Shown here: one piece after another, positions 17,654-27,800 of the stretch
Position numbering within the stretch: the first letter of the stretch is position 1
Layout: every line of letters starts with the position of its first letter
From: CAYWNA01 sp964459305
GTDB taxonomy: Bacteria; Planctomycetota; Planctomycetia; Pirellulales; Pirellulaceae
NCBI GenBank assembly: GCA_964459305.1
Contig: CAYWNA010000010.1
Location: forward strand, 54,516 to 118,515
Reading direction: 5' to 3'
DNA length: 64,000 nucleotides
Made by a program: the position numbers and the translations under genes
Notes under the pieces: generated by a model
Database searches by the model: none
Seen by the model: the letters and a program-made list of their open reading frames with translations, nothing else
Told to the model about the DNA's origin: nothing

Positions 17654-19396
17654 ATGCGATGTTTGATTGTCGTTTTCCTTGTTGGTTGCGTGATGGAAGA
17701 ACCGATTTTGGCATCCGAAGACGCGTCCCGCGGCAACCGAAAGTCGATGGCGGGGTATGACCGACCGGGTAGCAACCCGAAACAGAGCCGGTCTGTGGTG
17801 CTCGGAAAGCACGGTATGGTTGCGACCAGTCACCCACTTGCGGCCCAGGTCGGATTGGACGTGCTCCGGGCGGACGGCAATGCAGTCGATGCGGCAATTG
17901 CGGTCAACGCCATGCTAGGCGTGGTCGAGCCGATGAGTTGCGGAATCGGCGGCGATCTTTTCGCGATCTACTGGGACAGCAAGACGCAGAAGCTGTACGG
18001 ACTGAACGCCAGCGGCCGCAGCCCTTACCGGCTGAGCCGTCAGGTGTTCGCCGAGCGACAGCTTGGCAGGATTCCCGTCGATGGTCCGTTGTCCTGGTCC
18101 ATACCGGGATGTGTCAGTGGTTGGGAGGAGTTGCAGAGCCGCTTCGGCACTCGCCCCTTGTCAGACCTCTTGACGCCGGCGATCCAAACGGCCGACGAGG
18201 GCTTTCCGGTAACGGAGGTTATTGCGAGTTATTGGAGAGGCTCGGAGAGACAACTGCATAAGTGGCCGGATTCAGCCGCCACTTACTTGGTCGACGGCCA
18301 ACGTGCGCCGCGTTTCGGCGAAGTCTTCCGGAATCCGCGGCTGGCGGCCACGTATCGGTTGATCGCGGAGGACGGCGCGAAGACGTTCTACCACGGGGAG
18401 ATCGCCGCCAAGATCGTTGCCTTCAGCAGGTCGAACGGCGGCTTCCTATCGCCCGAGGACTTCGCCGACCACAAGTCCGAATGGGTCGAGCCGGTTTCAG
18501 CCAACTACCGCGGGTACGACGTATGGGAGTTGCCGCCGAACGGCCAAGGGATTGCGGCTCTTGAAATGCTGAATCTGCTCGAGCAATATGATTTACGCTC
18601 GCTTGGCTCCGGCCATCCCGACTACCTGCATTTGCTGGTGGAAGCCAAGAAGTTGGCGTTTGCCGACCGAGCCAAGTTCTACGCCGATCCTGCCTTTGGT
18701 GATTTACCGATCCAAGCCTTGATATCCAAGCAATACGCGCGTGGGCAAGCCAAACGCATCGACCCTGAGAAGGCTGCCACGAATGTTCCTGCCGGCGATC
18801 CGCGATTGGTGCATGGCGATACCGTCTACTTGACCGTGGTCGACAAGCACCGCAACTGCTGCTCGCTGATTCAAAGCGTCTTCTACGGCTTTGGTTCGAA
18901 AGTGACGCCCGGCGAGGTGGGTTTCGTGCTGCAGAATCGCGGCGCCCTGTTTGCGTTGGACGAGCATCACTTGAACCGCTTGGAGCCGCACAAGCGGCCG
19001 TTCCACACGATCATTCCCGCGATGGTCACCAAAGACGGCAGACCGTGGTTCTGCTTCGGCGTCATGGGTGGCGACATGCAACCGCAGGGGCACGTTCAAG
19101 TGCTGGTCAATCTGATCGATTTCGGCATGAACGTCCAAGCGGCAGGGGACGCGGCGCGAGTACGGCATTTCGGCAGCGCGGCACCCACCGGCCAACCGGC
19201 CTCTGGTGTGGGAACGGTGCAGGTGGAATCGGGCATCTCCGATGAAGCGGTCGAAGCGTTGCGAGCGAAAGGGCATCGAGTCGTCCGCGCACGTGGAGCT
19301 TTCGGCGGTTATCAAGGCATTCTGCTCGACTGGGAAAACGGCGTCCTTCGCGGAGGGACCGAGCCGCGCAAAGACGGAGCAGCCGTTGGGTACTGA
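17654..19396 (+). CDS. ggt: Gamma-glutamyltransferase
   Basis: 580 residues with an N-terminal signal peptide, typical of an exported GGT. The opening GMVATSHPLAAQVGLDVLRA with GNAVDAAIAVN is the family start. EPMSCGIGGDLFAIYWD, NASGRSPYRL and LPPNGQGIAALEMLNLLE are core motifs. The autoprocessing nucleophile aligns to Thr390 in VHGDTVYLTVVDK, which becomes the N-terminus of the small subunit; the oxyanion region is near MGGDMQPQGHVQVL. It hydrolyses glutathione and other gamma-glutamyl compounds outside the cytoplasm or transfers the glutamyl group. The start has GGAG upstream. Confidence 0.95.
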   Translation: MRCLIVVFLVGCVMEEPILASEDASRGNRKSMAGYDRPGSNPKQSRSVVLGKHGMVATSHPLAAQVGLDVLRADGNAVDAAIAVNAMLGVVEPMSCGIGGDLFAIYWDSKTQKLYGLNASGRSPYRLSRQVFAERQLGRIPVDGPLSWSIPGCVSGWEELQSRFGTRPLSDLLTPAIQTADEGFPVTEVIASYWRGSERQLHKWPDSAATYLVDGQRAPRFGEVFRNPRLAATYRLIAEDGAKTFYHGEIAAKIVAFSRSNGGFLSPEDFADHKSEWVEPVSANYRGYDVWELPPNGQGIAALEMLNLLEQYDLRSLGSGHPDYLHLLVEAKKLAFADRAKFYADPAFGDLPIQALISKQYARGQAKRIDPEKAATNVPAGDPRLVHGDTVYLTVVDKHRNCCSLIQSVFYGFGSKVTPGEVGFVLQNRGALFALDEHHLNRLEPHKRPFHTIIPAMVTKDGRPWFCFGVMGGDMQPQGHVQVLVNLIDFGMNVQAAGDAARVRHFGSAAPTGQPASGVGTVQVESGISDEAVEALRAKGHRVVRARGAFGGYQGILLDWENGVLRGGTEPRKDGAAVGY

Positions 19397-19441
19397 CGAA
19401 GGACCCTAACAGCCCGAGCACCTCGTGTTGATTGAATTTAT

Positions 19442-19522
19442 CAGTAGGGCGGATTGCCTAATCCGTCCGGTCTTCGATGTCGGTATCCGCTTCATGGACG
19501 GATTAGGCAATCCGTCCTACTG
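19442..19522. repeat. Palindromic element, GTAGGGCGGATTGCCTAATC family
   Basis: 27-base arms (19442-19468 and 19496-19522) with one mismatch around a 27-base centre. It sits between the convergent ggt and glgC genes. A related half-element occurs at 62793-62812. Confidence 0.88.
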
Positions 19523-19553
19523 CCCCACCCACGAAATCGAATGACCGGCGGCC

Positions 19554-20801
19554 CTATGCCACCCGCGCCAGCATATCTTCGATGCTGTCCACCCGGGGAA
19601 CCACGACGACTCCGCCAGGGGTCACGGTGAAACCGCGGGCTCGGTCCTTCTCCAGGTCGACGCCGATTTGCGCGCGGGGCGGGATGCGGACATTCTTCTC
19701 AACGATCGCGTGTCGAATCGTGGCGTACCGGCCGACATCGACGCCCTCGAACAAGATGGAATCTTCGACGTACGAGTAGCTATTGATGCGGACACAGGGT
19801 CCAAGGACACTGCCTGCCGCCATGCCGCCCGATACGATAGATCCTGGACAAACGGTACTGTCCAAAGCTCGGCCTTGCCGAGTCTGGTCCTCGCCGCCGC
19901 TGAACACGAACTTGGGTGGCGGAAGCACGCGTTGGTATGTCCAGATCGGCCATACCTCGTCGTACAAGTTTAGTTGCGGCTCGACGGACACTAGGTCCAT
20001 GTTGGCGTCGTAGTACGCGTCGAGTGTGCCCACGTCGCGCCAATAGGAGTCCTCTTTACGGTTCTCGTCCCGAAACGGGAAAGCGAACACGCGGTGTGAA
20101 TCGATAATCGATGGGATAATGTCCTTGCCGAAATCGTGCGAACTAGTACGGCGATTGGCGTCTTCCAGCAGTTTCTCGAATAGGAACCGAGCGGTGAAAA
20201 CGTAGATGCCCATCGACGCCAGGCAGTGCCCTTCGTCTCCGGGGATGGCCTCCGGGTCGCGAGGCTTTTCTGTGAAGCCCACCACGCGATTGCCCTTGTC
20301 GATCTGCATGATACCGAACTGGCCAGCCGAATCGACTCCCACACGCAGCGCGCCAACGGTCAAATCTGCGTTTGATTCCTTGTGAAAGTCGACCATCGTT
20401 TGGTAGTTCATTTTGTAGATGTGATCGCCGGCCAGGATCACGACATACTTTGGACGCTCTCTTTCGATCGTGTAAATGTTCTGATAAACGGCGTCGGCCG
20501 TTCCTTGATACCAATGCTCGTCGATTCTCTGCTGGGGGGGGATCACATCGATTACCTCGCCCAAGTCTCGGCAAAAGAAACGCCGGAAACCGAGATTGAT
20601 GTGGCGATCCAAACTTATCGACTTGAACTGAGTAAGCAGCAGTATCTTTCGCAGGCCACTGTTCAGACAATTTGACAGTGTGAAATCAATGATGCGATAA
20701 GCGCCGCCGAAGTGCACGGCCGGCTTCGCTCGATCGCGGGTCAACGGCTCCAGCCGTTCGCCACGTCCACCTGCCAGTATGACCGCCAATGATTCATGCA
20801 T
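19554..20801 (-). CDS. glgC: Glucose-1-phosphate adenylyltransferase
   Basis: 415 residues from the ATG at 20801, which follows an excellent GGAGGT. The nucleotidyltransferase signature LAVILAGGRGERLEPLTRDR is at the N-terminus. Next come KPAVHFGGAYRIIDFTLSN, the catalytic-domain phrase YQGTADAVYQN and VVILAGDHIYKMNY. The C-terminal left-handed beta-helix hexapeptide repeats begin near SIVSGGMAAGSVLGPCVRI. It makes ADP-glucose from ATP and glucose-1-phosphate, the committed step of bacterial glycogen synthesis. No other glg gene is nearby. It lies 108 bp downstream of asnB on the same strand. Confidence 0.97.
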   Translation of the reverse strand: MHESLAVILAGGRGERLEPLTRDRAKPAVHFGGAYRIIDFTLSNCLNSGLRKILLLTQFKSISLDRHINLGFRRFFCRDLGEVIDVIPPQQRIDEHWYQGTADAVYQNIYTIERERPKYVVILAGDHIYKMNYQTMVDFHKESNADLTVGALRVGVDSAGQFGIMQIDKGNRVVGFTEKPRDPEAIPGDEGHCLASMGIYVFTARFLFEKLLEDANRRTSSHDFGKDIIPSIIDSHRVFAFPFRDENRKEDSYWRDVGTLDAYYDANMDLVSVEPQLNLYDEVWPIWTYQRVLPPPKFVFSGGEDQTRQGRALDSTVCPGSIVSGGMAAGSVLGPCVRINSYSYVEDSILFEGVDVGRYATIRHAIVEKNVRIPPRAQIGVDLEKDRARGFTVTPGGVVVVPRVDSIEDMLARVA

Positions 20802-20909
20802 AGCCCCACCTCCGATGTGTGGTTGCCGACGCAAAGTGCAACCAGCTCGGTGTGTATTCTACCGACCGGTCGCGGATAGCTAAAGACGTCATGATGTCAC
20901 CCGCACCGA

Positions 20910-22826
20910 TCAGGCGTCGCACCACCGTTGGAGCCAGAGCTCCAGTACCAGCAGCGTCCACAGGCGGTAGCAGTGATTGAACTTGCCGCTTTCGTGTTGC
21001 TCCACCATCTCGCTGACGGCATCCGGACGAAAATAGCCACGGCCGCAGGCCGCGTCGCCGAGCAAGACGTCATGAGTGAGTTCCCGCAACTCGTTGCGGA
21101 ACCAGTGATCCAACGGCACGCCGAACCCCATCTTGGGACGAGTCCAGATCTCGTGGGGCAACAGATCGCCGAACGCCGATCGCAGCAGTCGTTTCCCCTT
21201 GCCCCGCCGGAATTTCAGGCCGATGGGCAACGACGCTGCCAGTTCCACCACGCGATAGTCGAGAAACGGCTGCCGGCACTCCAGCGAATGCGCCATGGAC
21301 GCAATATCGACTTTGGTCATCAGATCGCAGGGCAGATAGGTCGTCAAGTCCGTCAACGAAAACGCGGTGACCGGATCGCGCCCCTCGGCGCGCGCCATGG
21401 CCGACTGCAGGAAAACGGCCGGATCGGAATCCGACAATCGTCCGAGGAAATCATCGCTGTACAACGCCGCGCGGCTCATTTCGTTGAAGATGCCAATCCA
21501 GTCCAAGTAGCGGCGAAACGGTGGCGTTCGGAGCACTTCGCAAAAACGCTTGAAGCGACGTACCACCGACTTCTGTCTGCCCGGGGAAGGGAGCGATTGC
21601 CAGACCTTGGCCCCAAACACATGTCGCAGTGGCCAGAGACGATCCAAGGTTGCAGCCAGCGAAACCGCTTTGTAACGCGGATATCCGCCGAACAACTCAT
21701 CGCCACCATCACCGCTAAGCGCGACGGTCACATGCTGGCGCGTCATTTCCGAGACGTACCACGTGGGGATCGCCGAACTGTCTGCGAACGGTTCGTCATA
21801 GTGCCACACCAACTTGGGCAGGATCTCCACTCCGTCCGGCGTCACCTGGAATTCGTGGTGATCGGTGTTCAGATGTTCTGCAACCAAACGAGCATAGCTG
21901 GTTTCGTCGTACTCTTTGACGGGAAACCCGATGGAAAACGTCTTCAACGGTTGCTTCGTCTTCTGCTGGGCGATGGCGACGATCAGCGACGAATCGACAC
22001 CACCGGAGAGAAACGCCCCCAACGGGACTTCGCTTTGCAGCCGTATCGCCACCGACGATTCCAACGTCGCACGCAAACGGTCGATCGCTTCCGCTCGACC
22101 GACTCCACGCTCGACGTTGAAGTCCGGCTGCCAATACGGCCGCACATAGAATTGATCGTCACTGTGAACGGCATAGTGGGCCGGGGGCAGTTTGTTGATC
22201 CCGCGAAAAATCGTGTTCGGGTGCGGCACGTATTGATAGGTGAGATATTCGTCAATCGCGTTGGGATCGATATCGCGAGGTGTATCGGGGATCTCCAGGA
22301 GGCTCTTCAGTTCGCTGGCAAAGGACAATCGGCCGGGCTGGCGATGGTATACCAGGGGCTTCTGTCCCAGCCGGTCTCGTCCCAGCACCAGACGCCGTTG
22401 ACGCGAGTCCCAGATGGCGATCGCGAACATGCCGTTCAGATGGCGGAAGCAGTCTTCGCCTTCGTCTTCGTACAGGTGAACGATCGTTTCGGTATCGCTC
22501 TGCGTTCGGAACTTGTGGCCAGCCCCTTCCAGCCGACGACGAAGATCGGAGAAGTTGTATATCTCGCCGTTGAAAACGACCCAGACCGTACCGTCCTCGT
22601 TGGACATGGGCTGGTGACCGCCTGCCACATCGATGATCGACAGGCGTCGAAAACCGAGCGCCACGCCCGGCATCGCATCGTAGGGCGGACGGAGGCGATA
22701 CTGGTCAGAATAAGAACCGCCATCGTCGGGGCCACGGTGGCGGATCACGTCGGTCATCCGCTGGAGCACCGGCTCGTCGATGGCCAGCCGAGGGTCAGTC
22801 CAAATTGCACCGGTGATGCCACACAC
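20910..22826 (-). CDS. asnB: Asparagine synthase (glutamine-hydrolysing)
   Basis: 638 residues. The GTG start at 22826 is fixed by the need for Cys2 as the Ntn glutaminase nucleophile (MCGITGAIW); RHRGPDDGG and GFRRLSIIDVAGGHQPM complete that domain. The synthetase domain has the PP-loop LSGGVDSSLI (about residue 272) that binds ATP. It transfers ammonia from glutamine to aspartate via an aspartyl-adenylate. Paralogues of this family in cell-surface polysaccharide clusters amidate other acids, but no such cluster is seen here. A small membrane-protein gene ends 21 bp upstream, so the two are probably co-transcribed. Confidence 0.96.
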   Translation of the reverse strand: MCGITGAIWTDPRLAIDEPVLQRMTDVIRHRGPDDGGSYSDQYRLRPPYDAMPGVALGFRRLSIIDVAGGHQPMSNEDGTVWVVFNGEIYNFSDLRRRLEGAGHKFRTQSDTETIVHLYEDEGEDCFRHLNGMFAIAIWDSRQRRLVLGRDRLGQKPLVYHRQPGRLSFASELKSLLEIPDTPRDIDPNAIDEYLTYQYVPHPNTIFRGINKLPPAHYAVHSDDQFYVRPYWQPDFNVERGVGRAEAIDRLRATLESSVAIRLQSEVPLGAFLSGGVDSSLIVAIAQQKTKQPLKTFSIGFPVKEYDETSYARLVAEHLNTDHHEFQVTPDGVEILPKLVWHYDEPFADSSAIPTWYVSEMTRQHVTVALSGDGGDELFGGYPRYKAVSLAATLDRLWPLRHVFGAKVWQSLPSPGRQKSVVRRFKRFCEVLRTPPFRRYLDWIGIFNEMSRAALYSDDFLGRLSDSDPAVFLQSAMARAEGRDPVTAFSLTDLTTYLPCDLMTKVDIASMAHSLECRQPFLDYRVVELAASLPIGLKFRRGKGKRLLRSAFGDLLPHEIWTRPKMGFGVPLDHWFRNELRELTHDVLLGDAACGRGYFRPDAVSEMVEQHESGKFNHCYRLWTLLVLELWLQRWCDA

Positions 22827-22847
22827 GTGTTTCCAGCGTAGCCATGA

Positions 22848-23234
22848 CTATTCGATTTCGATACCAAGATCCTCGACGTTCAATTCTTCGACGGGCATGT
22901 TTTCCATTTGCATCTGATACTCCCCAGCTGCGCCCGCTGCAGCGACACCGACAAACACGATGTAGTAGAGGACGATAGAAATAAGGTACGCTGCGAAGAG
23001 CCCCGACCACGCCATCATGACCTTCTTCAAGTCCCATTCTGTAGCCTTGATCCATCCGTACACGAACGCGATCAAGTAGCCAATGCCGGTGCAAAAGGCG
23101 AGTATGATACAAACGATCCCAAGTGTTGTTTCCTCGTTCTTGAACATCTGAACCACCACAAGAATGAAACAGACCAGACCGCCAATACCGCACGCGATGG
23201 CTACGAGAAGAAACAGTATTTCTAAAACCGCCAT
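22848..23234 (-). CDS. Small membrane protein of unknown function
   Basis: 128 residues from the ATG at 23234, behind GGAGG. Three hydrophobic segments are clear: ILFLLVAIACGIGGLVCFIL (about 5-24), GIVCIILAFCTGIGYLIAFV (about 39-58) and GLFAAYLISIVLYYIVFVGV (about 78-97). An acidic tail ends ENMPVEELNVEDLGIEIE. I do not recognise the family. Its position immediately before asnB suggests shared transcription rather than shared function. Confidence 0.8.
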   Translation of the reverse strand: MAVLEILFLLVAIACGIGGLVCFILVVVQMFKNEETTLGIVCIILAFCTGIGYLIAFVYGWIKATEWDLKKVMMAWSGLFAAYLISIVLYYIVFVGVAAAGAAGEYQMQMENMPVEELNVEDLGIEIE

Positions 23235-23370
23235 GTTCCCATCCTCCATGGTTCTTGAATACAAGCAACAGAAGAGCGCGCCGGCGTGGCGTGTTGCCAA
23301 GCCGGCCCGTCACGAGACGCACCCAATGTAGTTGGCAAACTCTCGCTTGTAAAGCTTAGAAGGAGACTGT

Positions 23371-23509
23371 CGGGCGCAGGAACGGGTTTGCGGTGCAGCA
23401 AAGATTCATCGACAAGACTCGTAGCTGGATTCGCAAGAATTCAGGCGGTGAGGGGCGCAATCCACCTGAATTCTTGCGAATCCAGCTGCAAACCCATTCC
23501 TGCGCCCCG
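23371..23509. repeat. ~138-bp palindromic element around GCAAGAATTC, copy 1 (forward)
   Basis: Inner arms GTAGCTGGATTCGCAAGAAT... and ...ATTCTTGCGAATCCAGCTGC are nearly perfect. The outer ends are GGGCGCAGGAACGGGTTTGC and AAACCCATTCCTGCGCCC. The longer flank lies on the left. A second copy lies at 24566-24701 in the opposite orientation. Confidence 0.88.
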
Positions 23510-23579
23510 GATTATCGACGAACGATTCCAGCTCCATCAACGGTCGGCAAGGGCCGTCTTCCACGGGCCTCTGTCGATT

Positions 23580-24359
23580 TCACTCCGTGCTGTCGTCCTC
23601 GCCTTCTGCGTCCTCGGATTCGTCCTTGTCCTCTTCCTGGACAGGCTCGACGGGTTTGTTTGGAACAGCCTGTTCTGGTTCCTTTGGCGGTTCCGTGGGC
23701 GTCCGTTCCTCGTCTTCCGCGCCGGCGCCCGCCTCGATCTCGGCTTTCACAGCCCCTTTGATCTCGGCCGTCAAGTCCGCTTTCAGTTTCTCGGCGTGCT
23801 TCGTCATTTCAGCGGCCACTTGCGCAGACAGCTTCGCCACCGACGCGTCCATCGAGGTCTTCAGGCCGGTTTGCGCTTTGGCCACGGCTTGCTTCAGATC
23901 TTGAGCATTATCTTCTTTGAGTTTTGCCACGTCCGCCTTGACCTGCTCGTCCAGTTTCTTGGCTTCTTCGGCGACTTTGGCTACCGCCTCCTCGCGGAGC
24001 TTTGCGAGTTGTTCTTCCGTCTCTTTGGCCAGTTTTTCCGCTTCGGCCGCTACGGCTTTCCGGGCCTGCTTCTGCAGCTTCGCCACCTCCTCCTTGATTT
24101 GCGCGGCCAGCTTCTCCGCTTGCGCCGTCACTTGCTGCTCCGTCGTTTGCTGCAACTGCTTGGTGACCTCTTTCATTTGCTTGGCCAAATCGGAATCCAG
24201 TTTGGTAGTCAACTCGGCCATCACTTGGCTCTTGACTTCAAAGCGAATCTCGGCCTTCCGACGGTTCCAAATGCGTCGAAACAGGACCGCGGACGCTGTG
24301 TCGGCTACTGTGCACGTCCCCACAACGGCCAAGAGAAACAAGATTGCCATGCGTTTCAT
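23580..24359 (-). CDS. Secreted coiled-coil protein with acidic tail
   Basis: 259 residues from the ATG at 24359 (GGAGGA upstream). A signal peptide (MAILFLLAVVGTCTVADTAS) is followed by about 160 residues of almost uninterrupted alanine-, lysine- and glutamate-rich heptads such as AEKLAKETEEQLAKLREEA. Repeat spacing resembles apolipoprotein A/E-like amphipathic helices. The C-terminal ~50 residues are acidic and proline-rich (DEERTPTEPPKEPEQAVPNK). A structural or envelope-spacer role is inferred only from composition. The gene sits between two oppositely oriented copies of the same palindromic element. Confidence 0.85.
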   Translation of the reverse strand: MKRMAILFLLAVVGTCTVADTASAVLFRRIWNRRKAEIRFEVKSQVMAELTTKLDSDLAKQMKEVTKQLQQTTEQQVTAQAEKLAAQIKEEVAKLQKQARKAVAAEAEKLAKETEEQLAKLREEAVAKVAEEAKKLDEQVKADVAKLKEDNAQDLKQAVAKAQTGLKTSMDASVAKLSAQVAAEMTKHAEKLKADLTAEIKGAVKAEIEAGAGAEDEERTPTEPPKEPEQAVPNKPVEPVQEEDKDESEDAEGEDDSTE

Positions 24360-24565
24360 GTCACTGTCCTCCGAAAAAATCGATCTTTGTAGCATCACAG
24401 GCCCATCGAACGACCTGCGTGATTTGGTGGGCTTGGCAGGGTAGGGTAGATTAACCGTTTCTAATGTCTACCGGCTTTATCCAGTTTAACACGGGGATTA
24501 GGGGGTGAATAGCCTACGCCCGCGAAATGTGGGTCGTTTTTGGTGGCTGGTGGCGAGTGGAGGAA

Positions 24566-24701
24566 GGGCGCAGAAAGGGGGTTTGTAGCTGGATTCGCAA
24601 GAATTCAGGCGATGAGGGCGTAGTCCGTCTGAATTCTTGCGAAGCCAGCGACGAGTTTTATCAACGAACCCGTGTCGCCCGCAGACCCGTTCCTGCGCCC
24701 G
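24566..24701. repeat. ~138-bp palindromic element around GCAAGAATTC, copy 2 (inverted)
   Basis: It has the same core as 23371-23509, but the long flank is on the right. Its reverse complement aligns with copy 1 from the outer end GGGCGCAGGAACGGG through CTCGT-GCTGG-TTCGCAAGAATTCAG. Confidence 0.85.
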
Positions 24702-24704
24702 CGG

Positions 24705-24780
24705 AGGAACGTGCCACGGCTCTGTCAGCCGTGTGCTTAATCGCCTGAAAACTCGCGGCTGAAATAGCCGTGCACGCGTC
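24705..24780. repeat. Imperfect palindrome with CCACGGCTCTGTCAGCCG arm
   Basis: Left arm GAACGTGCCACGGCTCTGTC... pairs imperfectly with ...CGGCTGAAATAGCCGTGCAC. It abuts the end of the preceding element and lies just before the end of the mosaic-protein gene. Confidence 0.65.
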
Positions 24781-24800
24781 AAACAGCAGTTGACACGGCA

Positions 24801-27800
24801 CTAATCAAACGCCAGCAACCCAAAGCCCTCGGGCCGGACTCGCACCGCGGAGGGTTGCGTCCAGGCTTGAAAACCTGCACCCGGAACGACGCGTTGGATG
24901 CCTGCAGCCCAGGTATTCCGCTGGTTTGGCAAGTTGCCGGCCAATTCCTCCCTGGCGATGGCCACCTCGATGGTCCACGTCTGTTCATCCTCTGCCGCGG
25001 CGACGAACCACTCGGGATTCCACGACGAGATGCCAAAGCAAGATTCCGCGCACCAGCCACGATGATCGATTGTCAGTCGATAGTACGTCGCGTAGTCACG
25101 ATCCACGTCCACCAGCAAATCAATGCGGTCGCGATCACCAAGTTCAGGATCGCGGGAACGCGGCGCATCGGCGGCTGGGTACTCGACACCCGCGGCTTTG
25201 CGACAGTGCGCGGCGAAGTACAAGAACTCGTCGTCGTAGGTCAACATCGTCGTGGCAGGCCATTCGGCATCATCGCGATGAGGGCTAGTAAGCACCGCCG
25301 GCGTGCACGCTTGCCAAACCTCGTCGTCCAGCCGGCCGTCTAGTCGAGGTTTGCGGCTGGCTCTGACGCATTTGAGCATTGCTTTCGGTGGCTGCCGGCT
25401 CGGGCGCGCAAGCCATAATTCGCTCTGCGCGCACGACCACCATGCATCCCGAATGCGAGTGCCCGATAGGAAATGGTAGTAGCGGTCTGATTCTTCCCCC
25501 AGCCCGGATCGCCGATCGGCGACCGCCAAGGGAAAGCGAACCGTGGGTTCGGCAAACAGCGAGGGATTCGAGTTTCGGACTACCTGGGCGAAGCTGACCG
25601 CACGGCGAGCCCGGTCCTTGGGCGATGACCTGATCGCTGCGGACCTTTTTTGAAAGCGCATCTCGGGTGCGAGCTTTGAATGCCCGGGAACCGACGACTC
25701 GAAAGAGGCCGATTCCACTGAATTCGGGTGCGGTAGCCGAACCGGCTGGACAGAGGGCGCCGGTGTGTGCGCCAACTGCCCTTCCTGGCGAAATGCCCAA
25801 TCTGCTTCGGCGCTGCTGTAGTACTGTACCAACCAGATCAACGCCGTCTCGCACAGAGGATGATTTGGATAGCGCCGCACTAAGAATTCAAAGGCGTCTG
25901 CTGCCAAGACGGGCTGATCGGACATGCGAAGATTGTCGGCCAGTTCGTACAGAACTTCACCGCCCGCCGAGGCGTCCAGTCCGCGAACTAAGTCTTCGGC
26001 TTGACCAAGCCACGCGGCGCCGTTGCTTGACGAAGAGGCTGAGTGTTTCAGCAGTTGTTGAATGTTACGTCGCTGCTGCGTGAGTCGGCCGATCGAGCGA
26101 AGATCGCCTGGAGGCGGAGCGCCCAACATCCGCCGGGCGTCGCCACCGGTTGGCAACGAGATGCCGCTGAAGAAATCCCGCTTCCCCATCTCCTCCGGCA
26201 GTCGGTTCATCAAGATGCGAAAACCATAGGTCTGCGGCGGCGGCCGGTGGGTGTCGCGAATGAGTTCCCACCCGCGCCGCGATTGGTCGGCCAGCGAACG
26301 TCCTAAACGCGGCGCAAGTTGTGATGATGTGATGTCTAGCGACCCTTTGACGTCCGCTCCGAGAGAGCAAATCAATCTCTTGACCTTCCAGGGTCCGAGG
26401 CCTGCAACGGCCAACTGGTCGGGATATGCCGCAGCATCCGCCGCGAGTTCGATAGACGCCAGGACCGTCTGGTTGACCAGATGAGCCGGCGGATCATCGC
26501 CGTGAGGACTGGCCGGTTCGGTGAGGACCACTTCCGGTCGCCACTGGCGGATCTTGCGTACGATGTATTCCTGAAGCCGCTCATGACCATGCTGTCGGTG
26601 CACCTGATTCCAGCCATCGACGATCGCGCTGGCTGACAGCGACAAGCCGGATTGTCGCACAGGGAAACTCCAAGCGGTGTCTGCCTGCGATGCTCCAACA
26701 GCCACCAGCGCGTCCTGTGTCCGTGCCTCGAGCGATGTCTCGCCGCTCGGTGGGACGTCTGCGTCCTGTCGACAGAGGATCTCGACAGCACCCAGGTAAC
26801 CCTCGTTGCCGGCCAGTTTGGCGAACAGTTCCAGTGGGACCTTTTTCGGCGCGCTGAAGATCCCCAGCAGCGCGGCTCGCGTACCACCTTGATGCTGAGT
26901 CAACCACGTTTGCCCGCCATCTCGCGTTGCCAGGATCGTCCCCAGCGAACCCACCGCCCATCCTCGGTTGGCGTCCAGGAAGACCATGGCGCGAAGCGGA
27001 AGACTCTGTCCCGTGTCGAACACTTGCCACGTTCGGCCTCCGTCGGATGAATGCAGTACGCGAGTCCCTGGTGAACCGGCGATCCAGCAGCTCTCGCCCA
27101 ACATCGCCACAGCCCGGTAGTCGAACTGATCGTACATCCCCGCCGGCAATCGTCCGGTCGACTCATGCCACGAGCGTCCGCCGTCGGCCGTGAACAAAAC
27201 CAATCCCCCGTCGCCGACCAGCCCACCGGTCAGGCGTCGTTGTCGAATTGGGCCGTTTGCATTGGGAGGCATGGGAACGTCCGAAAGAGACAGACGCAGG
27301 CAACGGGCATTTCGCAATCCCACGTTGGGCGAGGTAGCCGGTTCCAGCCCGCTGCGCTGAACGGCTTCTGTAACGCCGCCGTCCCCGGCCACGGCGCCAA
27401 CATGGGGATCGATAAAATCCCCCGTCAGCCAGCCACAATTGGTGGCCGCGGGCACGGACGACCAGCTTCGCCCGCCATCATCCGTGTGAAAGACGCCGGC
27501 TGGGTACATAGCCGAGGCGTTGCCCAGTGCCCATCCAGAACGGAGGTCAAAGAACTTGACGCGTTTCAATCCGGGCAAAGAGAGACGTGGGATCCGTTCC
27601 CAATGCTGACCGCCGTCGGTCGTACGAAGCACGACGGCGGTGCTCTTGTGCGTGTACGGATGACTCCAGCCGCCGACGATCCAGCCATTGCGATCGTCCA
27701 CAAAAGAGATCGATTCCAGGCGGCAAGGGATTGGGGAAGACTGCAATCGCCAATGCCGGCCACCGTCCTCGGTGTGCCAGATGACGCCGCGGTCACCCAC

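Noticed and set aside
20928..22841. 637-codon open frame on the plus strand opposite asnB
   Set aside because: It is the antisense shadow of a clearly conserved gene; the translation has no recognisable motif and a codon pattern expected from the reverse complement of GC-rich coding DNA.
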